From the NCBI GenBank assembly GCA_030765055.1, contig JAUKNK010000320.1, forward strand, positions 6,743,501 through 6,807,500: DNA of 64,000 bases. Direction: 5' to 3'. A program made the translations under genes and the position numbers. Shown one piece after another: positions 12,531 to 22,252 of this stretch (within the stretch, counting starts at the first letter, position 1; every line of letters begins with the position of its first letter). The DNA is from Mantis religiosa (taxonomy: Eukaryota > Arthropoda > Insecta > Mantodea > Mantidae). The notes beneath the pieces are model-generated. The model saw only the letters and a program-made list of their open reading frames with translations, had not been told where the DNA came from and searched no databases.

Positions 12531-12609
12531 TTGAATTTTTCAATCTGACTCTACGTTTCCACAATTTAGCCTACACACGGTCAGTGTGAAAGAAAAATTA
12601 GTTTCCAGT

Positions 12610-14079
12610 CTATAATGAACTTTACACCTAATTTTCTCGTACCATTTCCTAATTTTTTCCCCTTCTTCTTCGTTTGAAATACTGTCATTCTGTTAATCTC
12701 ATCGCTGCTTTCCATTGCATTTTCTTTAATAATTCGCTCAATCCTTGCTTCCACAACGGTATGACTGCATTTCTCTTTGGTGTGAAATTCTCTTACATGC
12801 TATCTTCCATTCTATTTTTCCAAATACCTCAAATATTTACCGGCAAAGGGTTTCAATCTATTTTCATTTGATTGTAGCAGGAACTCATTGGTTTAAGTCT
12901 CCCTATCAATAGACAAGAAATACTCGTAGTTCTCTCCTAAAAACACATCCAAAGAATAAGAGAGAGTCATGCAGTACCGGCCACTACTGTGATTTCCCTG
13001 TTCGCCTCCATGTGGCAGAAGTTTCCAGTAAGCAGTAGCAAGCTTATGCATCCACGTGCGCTATAGTCGGATATCTTCTTCCTCTCTCCAATTCTTTGTC
13101 TGCTCTGAGTGCTTGATGGTGGTTAGTGTAGCCCTTAGTGCACGGAAGATATTCCGAGGCCTATATCAGCGTTATATTTGCGATCTCTGTGAACCAGGGA
13201 GCTAAGCATAATATGAGGAGCAATAGTGACTATAAGCTCCCATGCTTTTGTATTCTACTATTGTTCTATATGTGGCAGTGCAATGTATCACTGACAATCT
13301 ATATTGTAACAGAAAAAACAGCGGCCGATACTGCAAGACGCTTTCTATAAGCCTTATGATTCCAGCTTTTTTACTTTCGATGTAATAAAGTACTACAAAT
13401 AAAAATAAAGATCATTACATTATACTATCTATAGAACACGTTTTGAGGAAGAGAATAATATACTAAGATTCCGATTAAGCACCACAGTTACAGAGTAAAG
13501 TCAAAAAACTTAACCCGACCTTCCCCTACGCCATATACCCTCGACCGCACCTGATCTAAAAGTTGAGGAGATAGTTTGTGTAAGTTGTTTAAATATGATT
13601 ATGAAATATTTTAAATATGGTTATATTAGTAGTATGGTATTTATTTCATATTGTAGTAGCTTTAATTTAGAAGAGCCGAATGACAGGAAAATTCATCCTG
13701 CTCAGAAATATTTCCCATACCTGAAGAAAGGGAGAGAAAAGAAAAAGAAAGAAAAGAAAAAGAAAGAAAAGGCAAAGAAACCGAGAAAAACTTGGAATAG
13801 TAGATTATCCTGGAGCTTCAATCTGGGCGACGCTTAGATCTATCATATGAGCAATCCTGTTTGTTCATGTTTAATTTTTTTCTCTAAAATTGAAAAAAGA
13901 CTATTTAATAAATTATAAACGTTCAGATTTCTTAAAAAGTTACATGCGCATATCACAACTACTTATTTCGTGAGTCTGTTTTTATCCTGAGCGAAGTTGT
14001 TCGTCCACTTTCGCTAGGTGGGGGATTATTTCTGGTTGTATTATCAACCACTGAAAGTAAGAAAATTTACAAATTCATT
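12610..14079. other. Unannotated stretch
   Basis: No recognisable gene. An A/G-rich tract at 13733-13785 (imperfect GAAAAAGAAA) gives a lysine-rich frame at 13595-13837 that I consider spurious. Confidence 0.45.
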
Positions 14080-14325
14080 TATCGGGTTTCAAAATTCATA
14101 ACACGATATTTATTTTTAAAAATAAACAATTTTTTCCAAACTACCACGTCTATGGTCATACAACTGCGTCGGTAGCTTAACCTCTGGATTTATTTCAGGA
14201 TTAGGTGACCAAAGATCTGCTACAGCTGATTTATCAATTTATTTATGCTTTATGTTTATGTTCTTTCATTTTATTTTTAAAATTGTGTTAGGTTCACTAA
14301 TGTAAATCTTATCACAATACAAATA
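14080..14325 (-). mobile_element. Penelope-like element 3' fragment (GIY-YIG region), degenerate
   Basis: This segment is similar over about 240 bp to the better preserved fragment at 53680-53920. Shared landmarks include CTCTGGATTTATTTCA (TCTGGATTTATTTCA at the other locus), a GGT/AATGACCAAA block, GATTTATC and AAACTTTATCACAAT-like text. The same strand at the other locus encodes a GIY-YIG endonuclease C-terminus. No open frame remains here. It directly precedes the family C foldback at 14336. Confidence 0.65.
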
Positions 14326-14335
14326 ACTAATGAGT

Positions 14336-14850
14336 AGAGTCAGACTGAAAAATTCAATGCCATAGCCGGGATTTGAACCACGGATCTCCCGCTCTCCATT
14401 GAAGCTACAGTAGCCAAAGTGCCAACATGACATTTAATTCTCCAACTGACTCATATGTTTCCCAGTAGACCACTAGGAGTTCCCACGAGCTATGAGACAT
14501 GCACCTTTTGTGGCGACTTATTATGCTGTAAGTACTTAAGTCCCAGGCTTCATAGTTAAACCACTGTGTTTTTATTTTAGGTAAATTGATGGAAATAATT
14601 ATTTATTCCACGCTAGCCGTATGTAGGCTAAGGTTTGAATGAGTAAAGTCGCCACAAAAGGTGCGTGTCTCATAACATATGAGAACCCCTATAGTAGCTC
14701 AATGGTTTAGAGCAACCGCACGGAGAGCGCGAGATGCGTGATTCAAATGCCGGCTATGGCATTGAATTTTTCAGTCTGACTCTACTCATTCAAACTTCAG
14801 CCTACACACAGCTATTGTGGAAGAAATTATTATTTCTATCAATTATCTAA
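14336..14850. repeat. Head-to-head pair of family C tRNA-like units (locus 2, foldback)
   Basis: The left part is a minus-strand unit beginning GAGTCAGACTGAAAAATTCA, with its tRNA-like module at 14358-14415. The right part is a plus-strand piece with a tRNA-like module at 14688-14761, ending GAATTTTTCAGTCTGACTCT. The outer ends are thus perfect inverted copies of about 30 bp. The left module lacks its anticodon region. The pair could fold into a long hairpin. Confidence 0.8.
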
Positions 14851-16861
14851 ATTGATAAATGCCAAATGTTTGAAAATTGGAAATTAGCAAATTCCTATTG
14901 CTTTTACTTTGAGAGACTAAATGATTTCCTGCTCCTTAAAAAGATTTGTAAAGTTTTGTTAGTTCAAGAATGATAAGTAAATTATAATAATCATTTGAGA
15001 TTATAGTCATATTTTTAATTTTTCAGTATGGAAATATTTTAACTAAGTTTTTCTGTTTAAGTATGTCTGTATTTACACGTATAAAATCTGTATTAAAAAT
15101 TAATTAACGCATCACTTTTTTTGCATAGGTAGACAAATATGTATATGTTTTGTAAGGATATTTTATGGTGGTAGAATCTGAAAATGGAAGATTTTCATCC
15201 ATCCGTAGGGATGGAGATTAAATAAATGAAGTAGGATTTTAGCAATTTGGCTAAGGCTTATATTTCCTGCTATGTTTCCGGATGGAAGGGTTGAAAAAGT
15301 GAATATTTTATTTGTTAATTACAAGGCTCATATCAGCCTCGCCAGTGTGCCGGAAGTTCGTCTCGCAGTAGTCCTTTTACATGCCAGTAAATCTCCTGAC
15401 AGGAAAGGGAGGAGGCAAAGAATTACGAAGGAAAGGCAATTGTCGATTATGACAGCCACAACGCTGCGGGATTTCAACGTTTCCAGATTGAAATTCCGAA
15501 CCCGGCCTAAGTCCTCATATACTTACTAACAAGATTTTATACGAAGTCTCCATGCAAGGAAAGAAACGGCCCTCCCTTGAAAGCATATTCACTACATAAC
15601 CATCCACTCCACGCCGTGCTGTAACTTCAAGAGATATAGAAGAAAATAAAAGAGAGAACAAATTTGTGCTCTATTGCCTACCGACATATAAAAGCCTTGA
15701 ACCAAGCCCAACGCCAGGTTGAACTATTCCAACGGAAATCGAATCGGGAGCCACACCGAATGTGACCTTAAGGCCTACCTTCTGACTAAAACCTCTTGGT
15801 TCTACGTCGATTAATAATTGTATAAACGTCACTGAAGAAATGATTTTTTTCGTTACGAGGATAAAAAGTGAACAAAAATAAAATTCTGTAATTTGTCAAA
15901 GAAACAGAGATATTGGTTAATCAATATTCTTAAATCATCAGGTAGTAATGTATCAGTACCAAAGAATCACTGATCCTATTGGACATTTCAGCGTAACAAT
16001 TTCTCCTGTAGAAGAAATAAATATATTCTGATAGCCTCGGTGCTATTTTATATTGCTTGGAAATGCAGCACTGACTCCCTTCTACTGCCCTTCACATTTT
16101 ACTTATTACCTCTGGAAGGAAAATGGAAGAGACTTATCAGCTTCTTTATTAAGGCAAACACCGAACTTGGTTGTGGCTGCATAACTTATGATGGTAGCCA
16201 TTATTATCTGCAACCCCCAGTCGCCACTTTCGTGCAATTGTGAAGCTAAAATAGCCTCTCGCGATACTCTACTTTCCAAATTTTGTACGAGAAAGAATGC
16301 CAATAAGGAACTAAATCGCTAGGTGCTTATTTATTTGTGCATTAGCATGGACGCTGCAATTTCCAAATCTATGTTTAAATTCCACCAGTTGAGAAAGATT
16401 GAGAAACTCTTTTTTGAGCGATTATTAATAGAGTTTGATTGTGTATTTGTTTGGAGAAACACAGGACGGCTCTATTTACGCACCTCATGAATGTATGAAG
16501 AACTTAACGAGGAAAGTTTGGCTAGGTAAAACTTGAATAGGTGGTCAGTGAAGGTCAAGCAGCGAATGTTATTAAATAATAATAATTGGACAGATTAGCT
16601 GTTAAGCTAAAAATAATAGGCAATTTTACGGACGGAGGTTTTACATAACTACTGAGATGATGTTGCGCCTAAGCAGAACGAATGCGCTCTGGCAAGAATG
16701 GGGTCACTAACTATTCCAGATTGACACAAATCTTGATGCCAGCGCCAGATTATCTACGCAAATTCAATCCAAGAGGTCCCGTAAAGGAATCTAACCCACC
16801 AAGAAGTGTCGGAGAGAAACATTTTATACAGTGCAGAAACCCCACAACTATGTTACTCGTG
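14851..16861. other. Unannotated stretch, 2 kb
   Basis: No gene or known repeat recognised. Frames at 15272-15529 and 16040-16243 have no detectable motif. Confidence 0.45.
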
Positions 16862-16863
16862 TA

Positions 16864-17777
16864 CAGCAAGTTTCGAAACGACACCGAACGGGTATATAGA
16901 AGTAGTTGCTCAGCTTCTTTGTGACATATAGATAGTTTTTACCACCATTAGAGCCGCATAAAACGCTCCAGAATGAATGTGTATTAGGCAGTTACAGGAA
17001 CAACGCCGCCTGCCTCACGCTATCGAAGTTCACAGGTAGGTGACACAGCGTGCTACCTGCTGTAGTTGTTTATAAACGTACCGATATACTCCACGGTAGC
17101 TTGCTACTGTTAAGAATTTATTTCGCTTATGAAACCGCAATAAATAAGCTATTCCTAAGTTATTTGTTTCAGTGTTCAACGTGTTCCAACATTCCATTAC
17201 AAAAGTCCATAACGGCAAATAAGCTGGTGGATATATGCAACTTACGTCTTTTAGAGGAAAGTTAATATTAGTGAGATTTAGGATGGAAGCATTAAATGAT
17301 GAAAAGAACAGAGAGTAATATCAAAGAATTGTAGATAAAGTTAACCAAAACTAAATGCCTTATGCAATGAGACAATCATTTTATTTCATTGTGTTTAGTA
17401 ATATGAAATAAAGCATTTGTAACTGAAAAGCAAGCTGTTGATTGTACAAGTGTTTGGAAGCACTGTACAATTAAGGTCATAGCAAAATGAGCAAGCTTGC
17501 AACTGTCCGAGTTATTAGTCAACTTTTTCACAAGTAACTTGCCTTTTACCCCATTACCTTAAAGCGAGACTAGGGTCACTGATAAAGAGCAAGGCAGTGC
17601 TTCTTTTCGTGGCGGGTGCTTCCCAATAACTTCTGAGGTTCGCACACCAGTGTTTCCTGCACCGCCCAATCACAAAATGATGTAATATTTAATGCTGCAT
17701 AAAATTATACCTAAGAGAATTTCGAAGCTGTGACACCGAAACGGCTATATTCGTTGGTGTCGTTCCGAAACATCCTG
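16864..17777 (+). mobile_element. TIR element (MITE-like), copy 2
   Basis: Ends CAGCAAGTTTCGAAACGACA and TGTCGTTCCGAAACATCCTG are inverted. Both are flanked by TA (16862-16863 and 17778-17779). The 914-bp body aligns with copy 4 (47134) in the same direction and copy 1 (3820) in reverse. It lacks about 250 bp that copies 3 and 4 carry, the segment with a short conserved reading frame. No coding potential remains. Confidence 0.9.
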
Positions 17778-17779
17778 TA

Positions 17780-19499
17780 TAGTTGAAACAAAAGATTAAT
17801 GAAATGAAATATAGAAGGGACAGAAAATGATTCATAATAAATTTGTGTTTACCAACCTACGTAATACAAGGCTCTCATACTTCACTGTGGAGCCGCCTTG
17901 TTTGGCAATCGTACTATGAAACTATCTATATTAGTGTATAAATAACTATCAGCTTCAAAATACAAGTTGTAGTAAAGTAAAAGATTACGAACCATAATAA
18001 TTTTGATCTAGCAGTTGGTTATGTAACTTATTCTTTTTTATTTGAGATGTGCTTTTCATAACTAGATGGCATATGGACACATCTTTCTTCCAAAAGTTTC
18101 CTTTTTTATTCAGGAAGTCTCAATGCATGCATTTTTAGCGAAATTGATATCGAATTTTGGATAAAATGTAACAGTCGCTATACATAAAAGTAATGGAAAA
18201 ACTGAAATTTAACTTAAACCTTCGGTTTAGCTTATTAATTCATTTAAAATGGGCTAATTTAATCTTAAGTAACAATAAGGGAATAAATAGAGGACTATTT
18301 ATGTACTTAGCAAAATATGAGGTACCAGCTATGAATGTGAAATTTGATAGAGAAGGCCTAAGCCGTAAAAGCGTTGCTCACCACATTTTTGGGTATTTTT
18401 ATGTTTTTATTTACAAGTGGTAAAGTTTAATCCATCATTAAAAGAGGTTCACCAGTTTGTCAACTTCAGCAAGCCAGCAGACGTTATGTGTAATCTACAT
18501 TAAAATATTCTATTATGTAGCGGTACTGATTTTCCTTAAAACATGAGGGCTAGTCCCTGAGAAGCTTCAACCCACTACGGTTTCATTTGAAACTTGTTAA
18601 CCCTAGATTCCCTAAACAAACTCGTATAAAACTGTTCATATTCCAAAGCGTTTTGTATGTAGCGTTGAACTTAAAACACATTCTCTTGTTTTTGTTCCAT
18701 TCAGTGATCTGTGGAAAGCATCAAGACTCTTCTGATGTATTGTGAAAGCAAACTAAATTACCGCAAACAACACCGTTCTGCGTGAATTTCGTTTTTCTTG
18801 AAATGAATGAGCGTTTCTGAATCAAATTTTCACACTGATTGCAAAACTGAAATCCGTCTTTGAATACGTCATTGTTTACAATTTAAAATTTTATGTTTTG
18901 AATATTTGTTGTAATGTACGTACTGTGTAAAATTACCATGTGTTTATCGTTTGTGATAAAGGCTCAGTAGGTTATCATTTTAATTTTATTACTTAAAATG
19001 TGTAATTACAGAACTATTATTGTGTTTATATTTATATACTGTTTATATTCCTTAAATATACTAACTAGGCATATTTGTCCTATGGAATGAACAAAACTGT
19101 CGTGCCCTTAAAATCAACTGACGTAAAGACATCCAATGTTTATTCCTGGAAGAGTTTATCTACTGTACCTGCATACATTTTATCTACGAAAAGATTAGGA
19201 GGAAGTTTAAATGTTTACTGTGTCAGGCCATTAAATTGATGTAAAGAAATATTTAACCCTAGAGATTGTTATTAAAACAATGCATTAGAGAACTGACAGA
19301 GTATCCCTATATATGTCGAAGTGCAGTTCAGCTTATGAGGCTAAAAATTTCCTTTCTGAGATACTAAACATATCATATTTTAAAAGTTGTTTTAAAATTG
19401 GAGATCAGTTTTGTGTTGTTGACTTTCAAGTAAAAGCGAAGTGTGTGAAAACCATCTATGTATATTCTGTAGAGATTTAAAGATTATTGGATCATTGGT
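17780..19499. other. Unannotated stretch
   Basis: AT-rich, no recognisable gene. The 76-codon frame at 18193-18423 has no motif. Confidence 0.45.
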
Positions 19500-19504
19500 T
19501 TAGC

Positions 19505-20182
19505 AGACTGATTTTACAAAATATCTCTGTATCTTATGTGAATAAGATAGCAGAGGCAGAACACTGGGAAAGGGAAGAGTGGCCACGAAGGAAAAACTTA
19601 ACACCTGGTGAACAAAATAGAAAAGGTGAGCCTCCTATTGATCCCTTAAAAGTACTGTTGTCACCTCTTCATGTAAAATTAGATTTTGAAAACTCTAGAT
19701 AAAGGCAGTGCTTTAAATGCCTTTGTGTAACATTTTCTTCGTTATCCTATGACAAAATGAAAGCTAGTGTATTCGTTGGCCCACAAATTTGAATACTGAT
19801 AATGGACAGCCAGTTCAAGAATGCTATGAGTCCAGATGAGGATGTATAGAATGCCTTCAGAAATGTTCTTTTTAATTTCCTTGGAAACAAAACAACTATG
19901 TTAACATAGTAAAAGTATGCTACAAAATTTCAGAAAAATTGGTTGCAACATGAGTGTCGAAGTATCTTTTATTCTCCCCATCAAAATTACTTCCCTGATA
20001 ATTTAGCAGATTTTAGTGACAAACAGACTGAAAAATTTCGCCAGGATAGAAAAAATGTGGAAATAAATATGGAAATGGAGTGTTCACGTGATGGAAACTA
20101 TTGTTGGATATTAAAAAGGGACTGCTCTGAACAACATGCGAGACGGTCAAAGAGGAGAAAATTTGAAGTGGAACATTGAAGT
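19505..20182 (+). pseudogene. Pseudogene of a multicopy arthropod protein family of unknown function
   Basis: Reading across frames gives, in order: KYLCILCE*DSR; EHWEREEWPRRKNL; PPIDPLKVLLSPLHVKLDFE; RVFVGPQI; NVLFNFLGNK; and a last open block at 19943-20179 containing FPDNLADFSDKQTEKFRQD and NYCWILKRDCSEQHARRSKR. From memory this order (CFLCxWDSR, PPLHIKL, GPQIR, FLGNxK, EQGERFHQD, DYCWCLKRD) is that of a large family of uncharacterised arthropod and cnidarian proteins that is amplified in some genomes. Its biochemical role is unknown to me. At least two frameshifts and several stops, including one at the Trp of CE(W)DSR, make this copy dead. A transposon origin is plausible but not shown here. 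Confidence 0.7.
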
Positions 20183-20394
20183 ATGGCAATGAATGTGTTT
20201 TTAATTATTATTAATTTTTTATTAATTAGTATCAAATGAAAAATTATAACGGTGGCGTAGTTTTCATACAAAATTATTGTTAAAAGTAGTTTTTGTTATG
20301 TTTCACGTAGCTTTAATTTCATTTCTGTTATTTAAGAATCATTTGAAAACCTGATGTGATGAATATAACTTGATAGTGCAGACTTTGAGATATA

Positions 20395-21056
20395 CAGTTT
20401 GCTTCAAAACGACACCGAACGATTATAGCCGATTATAGCTTTACTAGTCCGAATTTCGGTGTCGCAATTTCGAAATTCTGTTAGGTATAATTTTATGCAG
20501 CATTAAATATTACATTATTTTGTGATTAGGCAGCACAGGAACCGCTGGAGTGCGAACCTAAAAAGTTGTTATTGGAACGCTCGTGCCAGGAAAACAAAAA
20601 TGTTACCTCTTGCTCTTTATCAGTGACCCTACCCTACCTTTCAGGTAATGGGGCAAAGGGCAGTTATTTGTGCAAAAGTCGACTAATAACTCGGTCAGTT
20701 TAAGGTTGATCTTCGGTGTAAAACTACACATTCCGTCCTAACAGTGAGGATTTTGCGCGTACTTAGATAGAAAATCCAAACAATATGGAGCGCTATACGA
20801 ACACCGAAATGAGGGATATGGTTTTGATGGATGGAAGAGCTGAAGGGAGTTCAACAAACGCACGAATGATTTAGTTTAATTAAAAATATGAATTGTGAAA
20901 ATAGTTACATCAATGATAATATTTATTTATTTAACTTCAGAGCATTTTGTTATGATCTTAACTGTACAATACTTTCAACCCCTTACTGTAAATATCAACA
21001 GCTTCTTTTTCAGTTACAAGTGCCTGGTTTACTATTATCAAACACGTGAAATAAAG
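20395..21056 (-). mobile_element. TIR element (MITE-like), copy 3, truncated
   Basis: The left end CAGTTTGCTTCAAAACGACA follows a TA and matches the family TIR. Homology to copies 1 and 4 runs to about 21056 and then stops abruptly at a SINE head, so the other TIR is missing. It retains the ~250-bp internal part shared with copy 4, including a short plus-strand frame near 20785-20869 that begins MERYTNTEMRDMVLMDGRAE. Its body is in the same orientation as copy 1. Confidence 0.85.
20785..20871 (+). pseudogene. Possible transposase N-terminal remnant
   Basis: Twenty-eight codons from an ATG, ERYTNTEMRDMVLMDGRAEG then STNARMI and a stop. Copy 4 conserves the same peptide at 47815-47905 (minus) as ERYTNTEMTDMVSMNGRADG then STNARLI. 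The pattern YTNxE-x-x-DM-(9 residues)-G-x-(S/N)-x-x-AR resembles the opening of the DUF4817 helix-turn-helix domain found at the start of many arthropod DDE transposases. This is similarity from memory and short; it could be coincidence. Confidence 0.4.
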
Positions 21057-21101
21057 TGAGCGTGAGGTAGACACGCTACCATCTACGCTACCGAGGCGGG
21101 C
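21057..21101 (-). mobile_element. SINE family A head fragment at a deletion junction
   Basis: Forty-five bases, the reverse complement of CCCGCCTCGGTAGCGTAGAT and following. This is the 5' head of SINE A without its body, joined directly to truncated TIR element copy 3. A missing 3' body is not what ordinary 5' truncation produces, so a deletion probably fused the two. Confidence 0.6.
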
Positions 21102-22020
21102 TTGAAGCTTATAAGTCCAATTGTAGAATAGTGCGTAAACTTAAATAACATAATCATCTAATGAGGTTTTTCCCATTTCATATTAGAAAGTTCCCTATTT
21201 CAGGTATACTTGTATCATACAAAGAAACTAAATACTTTAATTAGAGAATGAATATAATAACAAATATTTAATTATAATTTCTTTATGTAGTTTATTAGTG
21301 CCAAATCCTTGAAGCGTTATAATTGTTATGTTATGTTAATCTTTATATTTGGTTTTTGTAACTAGAGCCCTAACACACCTTACAGGTAAAATAGGGTTAC
21401 TTCTTTTGAATAATAAATAATAATATTAGAAGATGGCAGAATGAGGGCGTGGAAATATGGTTAGTATGAGGAAATTTAGGCTAAACTTTATTTTAAATGT
21501 GTCATAGGTATTTCAAATCTTATTGTTAGTCATATGACCAAGAAACGAAACACTATGGTGACTTATACAGCTCCTGGAACGTTTAAATGAATAAAATTAA
21601 AGTTGTATAGGCATAACATTTTCCATATTAACGCTTAGAGCCGAGCACTCCGTTCTTGTTAAGATCAATGTAGAGGATTAGATAAGCTGTAATGGTTTAC
21701 TATGACCATTTACTGTGATAAGTTAGAACTATCAAAAAAGAATTGGTGAAATTTGCTGGTAGTTAAATACACGATATATTTGGTCATCATTTACAACACA
21801 AAAGAAATTGGGCTTCGGCATCAGTTTAGAATGTATAGAGACTATTTTCCAGTTGGCAAAATAGGTCTTTTAAGTAGAGAAATGCGGAGAAAACAGTTTT
21901 AATTTATGGAAGTTATTAAAATTAAAGGAGCTAAACTTTAATGTATTGGTTAATATTTCTAGTAATGTAACTTGGATCATGGTTATGAAGCACTCTTTTA
22001 TTCTATGGTTAATGCGAGAT
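21102..22020. other. Unannotated stretch
   Basis: AT-rich, no recognisable gene or repeat. Confidence 0.45.
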
Positions 22021-22024
22021 TACA

Positions 22025-22252
22025 TACATTCTCTAGTCTACTGATTCGAAGCTCGCGGGTTCAAATGCGGCCACACGAATAGATTTTAAGCGTGCTTAAT
22101 AGTGATAGACGCATTTATAGCTCTAAAAGAAGTGAGAGGAAATTCTGGCACAACGGTGGCGTTCTTATGATCCTGGCAATTAACGGCTTCGGTCTGAATC
22201 AAATTTGAACCCGCGACTTTGTAATCAGTAGACCAGTACCTAACCAACCAGA
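22025..22252. repeat. Inverted pair of tRNA-like sequences (family E)
   Basis: The plus strand has CTACTGATTCGAAGCTCGCG, then GGTTCAAATGCGGCC. The minus strand at 22195-22252 reads TGGTTAGGTACTGGTCTACT, then GATTACAAAGTCGCGGGTTC. Both carry a B-box GGTTCAAAT and a shared CTACTGATT...GCGGGTTCAAAT core, in opposite directions about 130 bp apart. The minus module also has an A-box-like TGGTTAGGTAC. It is a tRNA-derived repeat in foldback arrangement, different in sequence from family C. Confidence 0.55.

Larger units (their letters stand above)
11921..12609 (+). repeat. Tandem array of the ~300-bp tRNA-like repeat unit, family C (locus 1)
   Basis: Two head-to-tail units plus a third partial. 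The landmark TTTCCA[TC]AATTTAGCCTA starts at 11941, 12241 and 12556, giving periods of 300 and 315 bp. Each unit runs: CAGTCTGACTCTACGTTTCC, AACAATTAATTTCCATTAAT, a TATAAAGCCCGGGCCTTAAA block, a TGTTTATGAGAACTCC block, TCGGCACGTTGGCC, then a tRNA-like module ending CCCGGCTATGGCATTG. The 15-bp period difference is a missing GATCCGTGGTTCAAA segment in the first tRNA-like module. Tandem arrangement is unusual for a SINE and closer to a satellite. Confidence 0.85.

Noticed and set aside
11921..12609. CRISPR-like array of spaced repeats
   Set aside because: Units are ~300 bp, tandem and similar throughout with no unique spacers; the genome is clearly eukaryotic.
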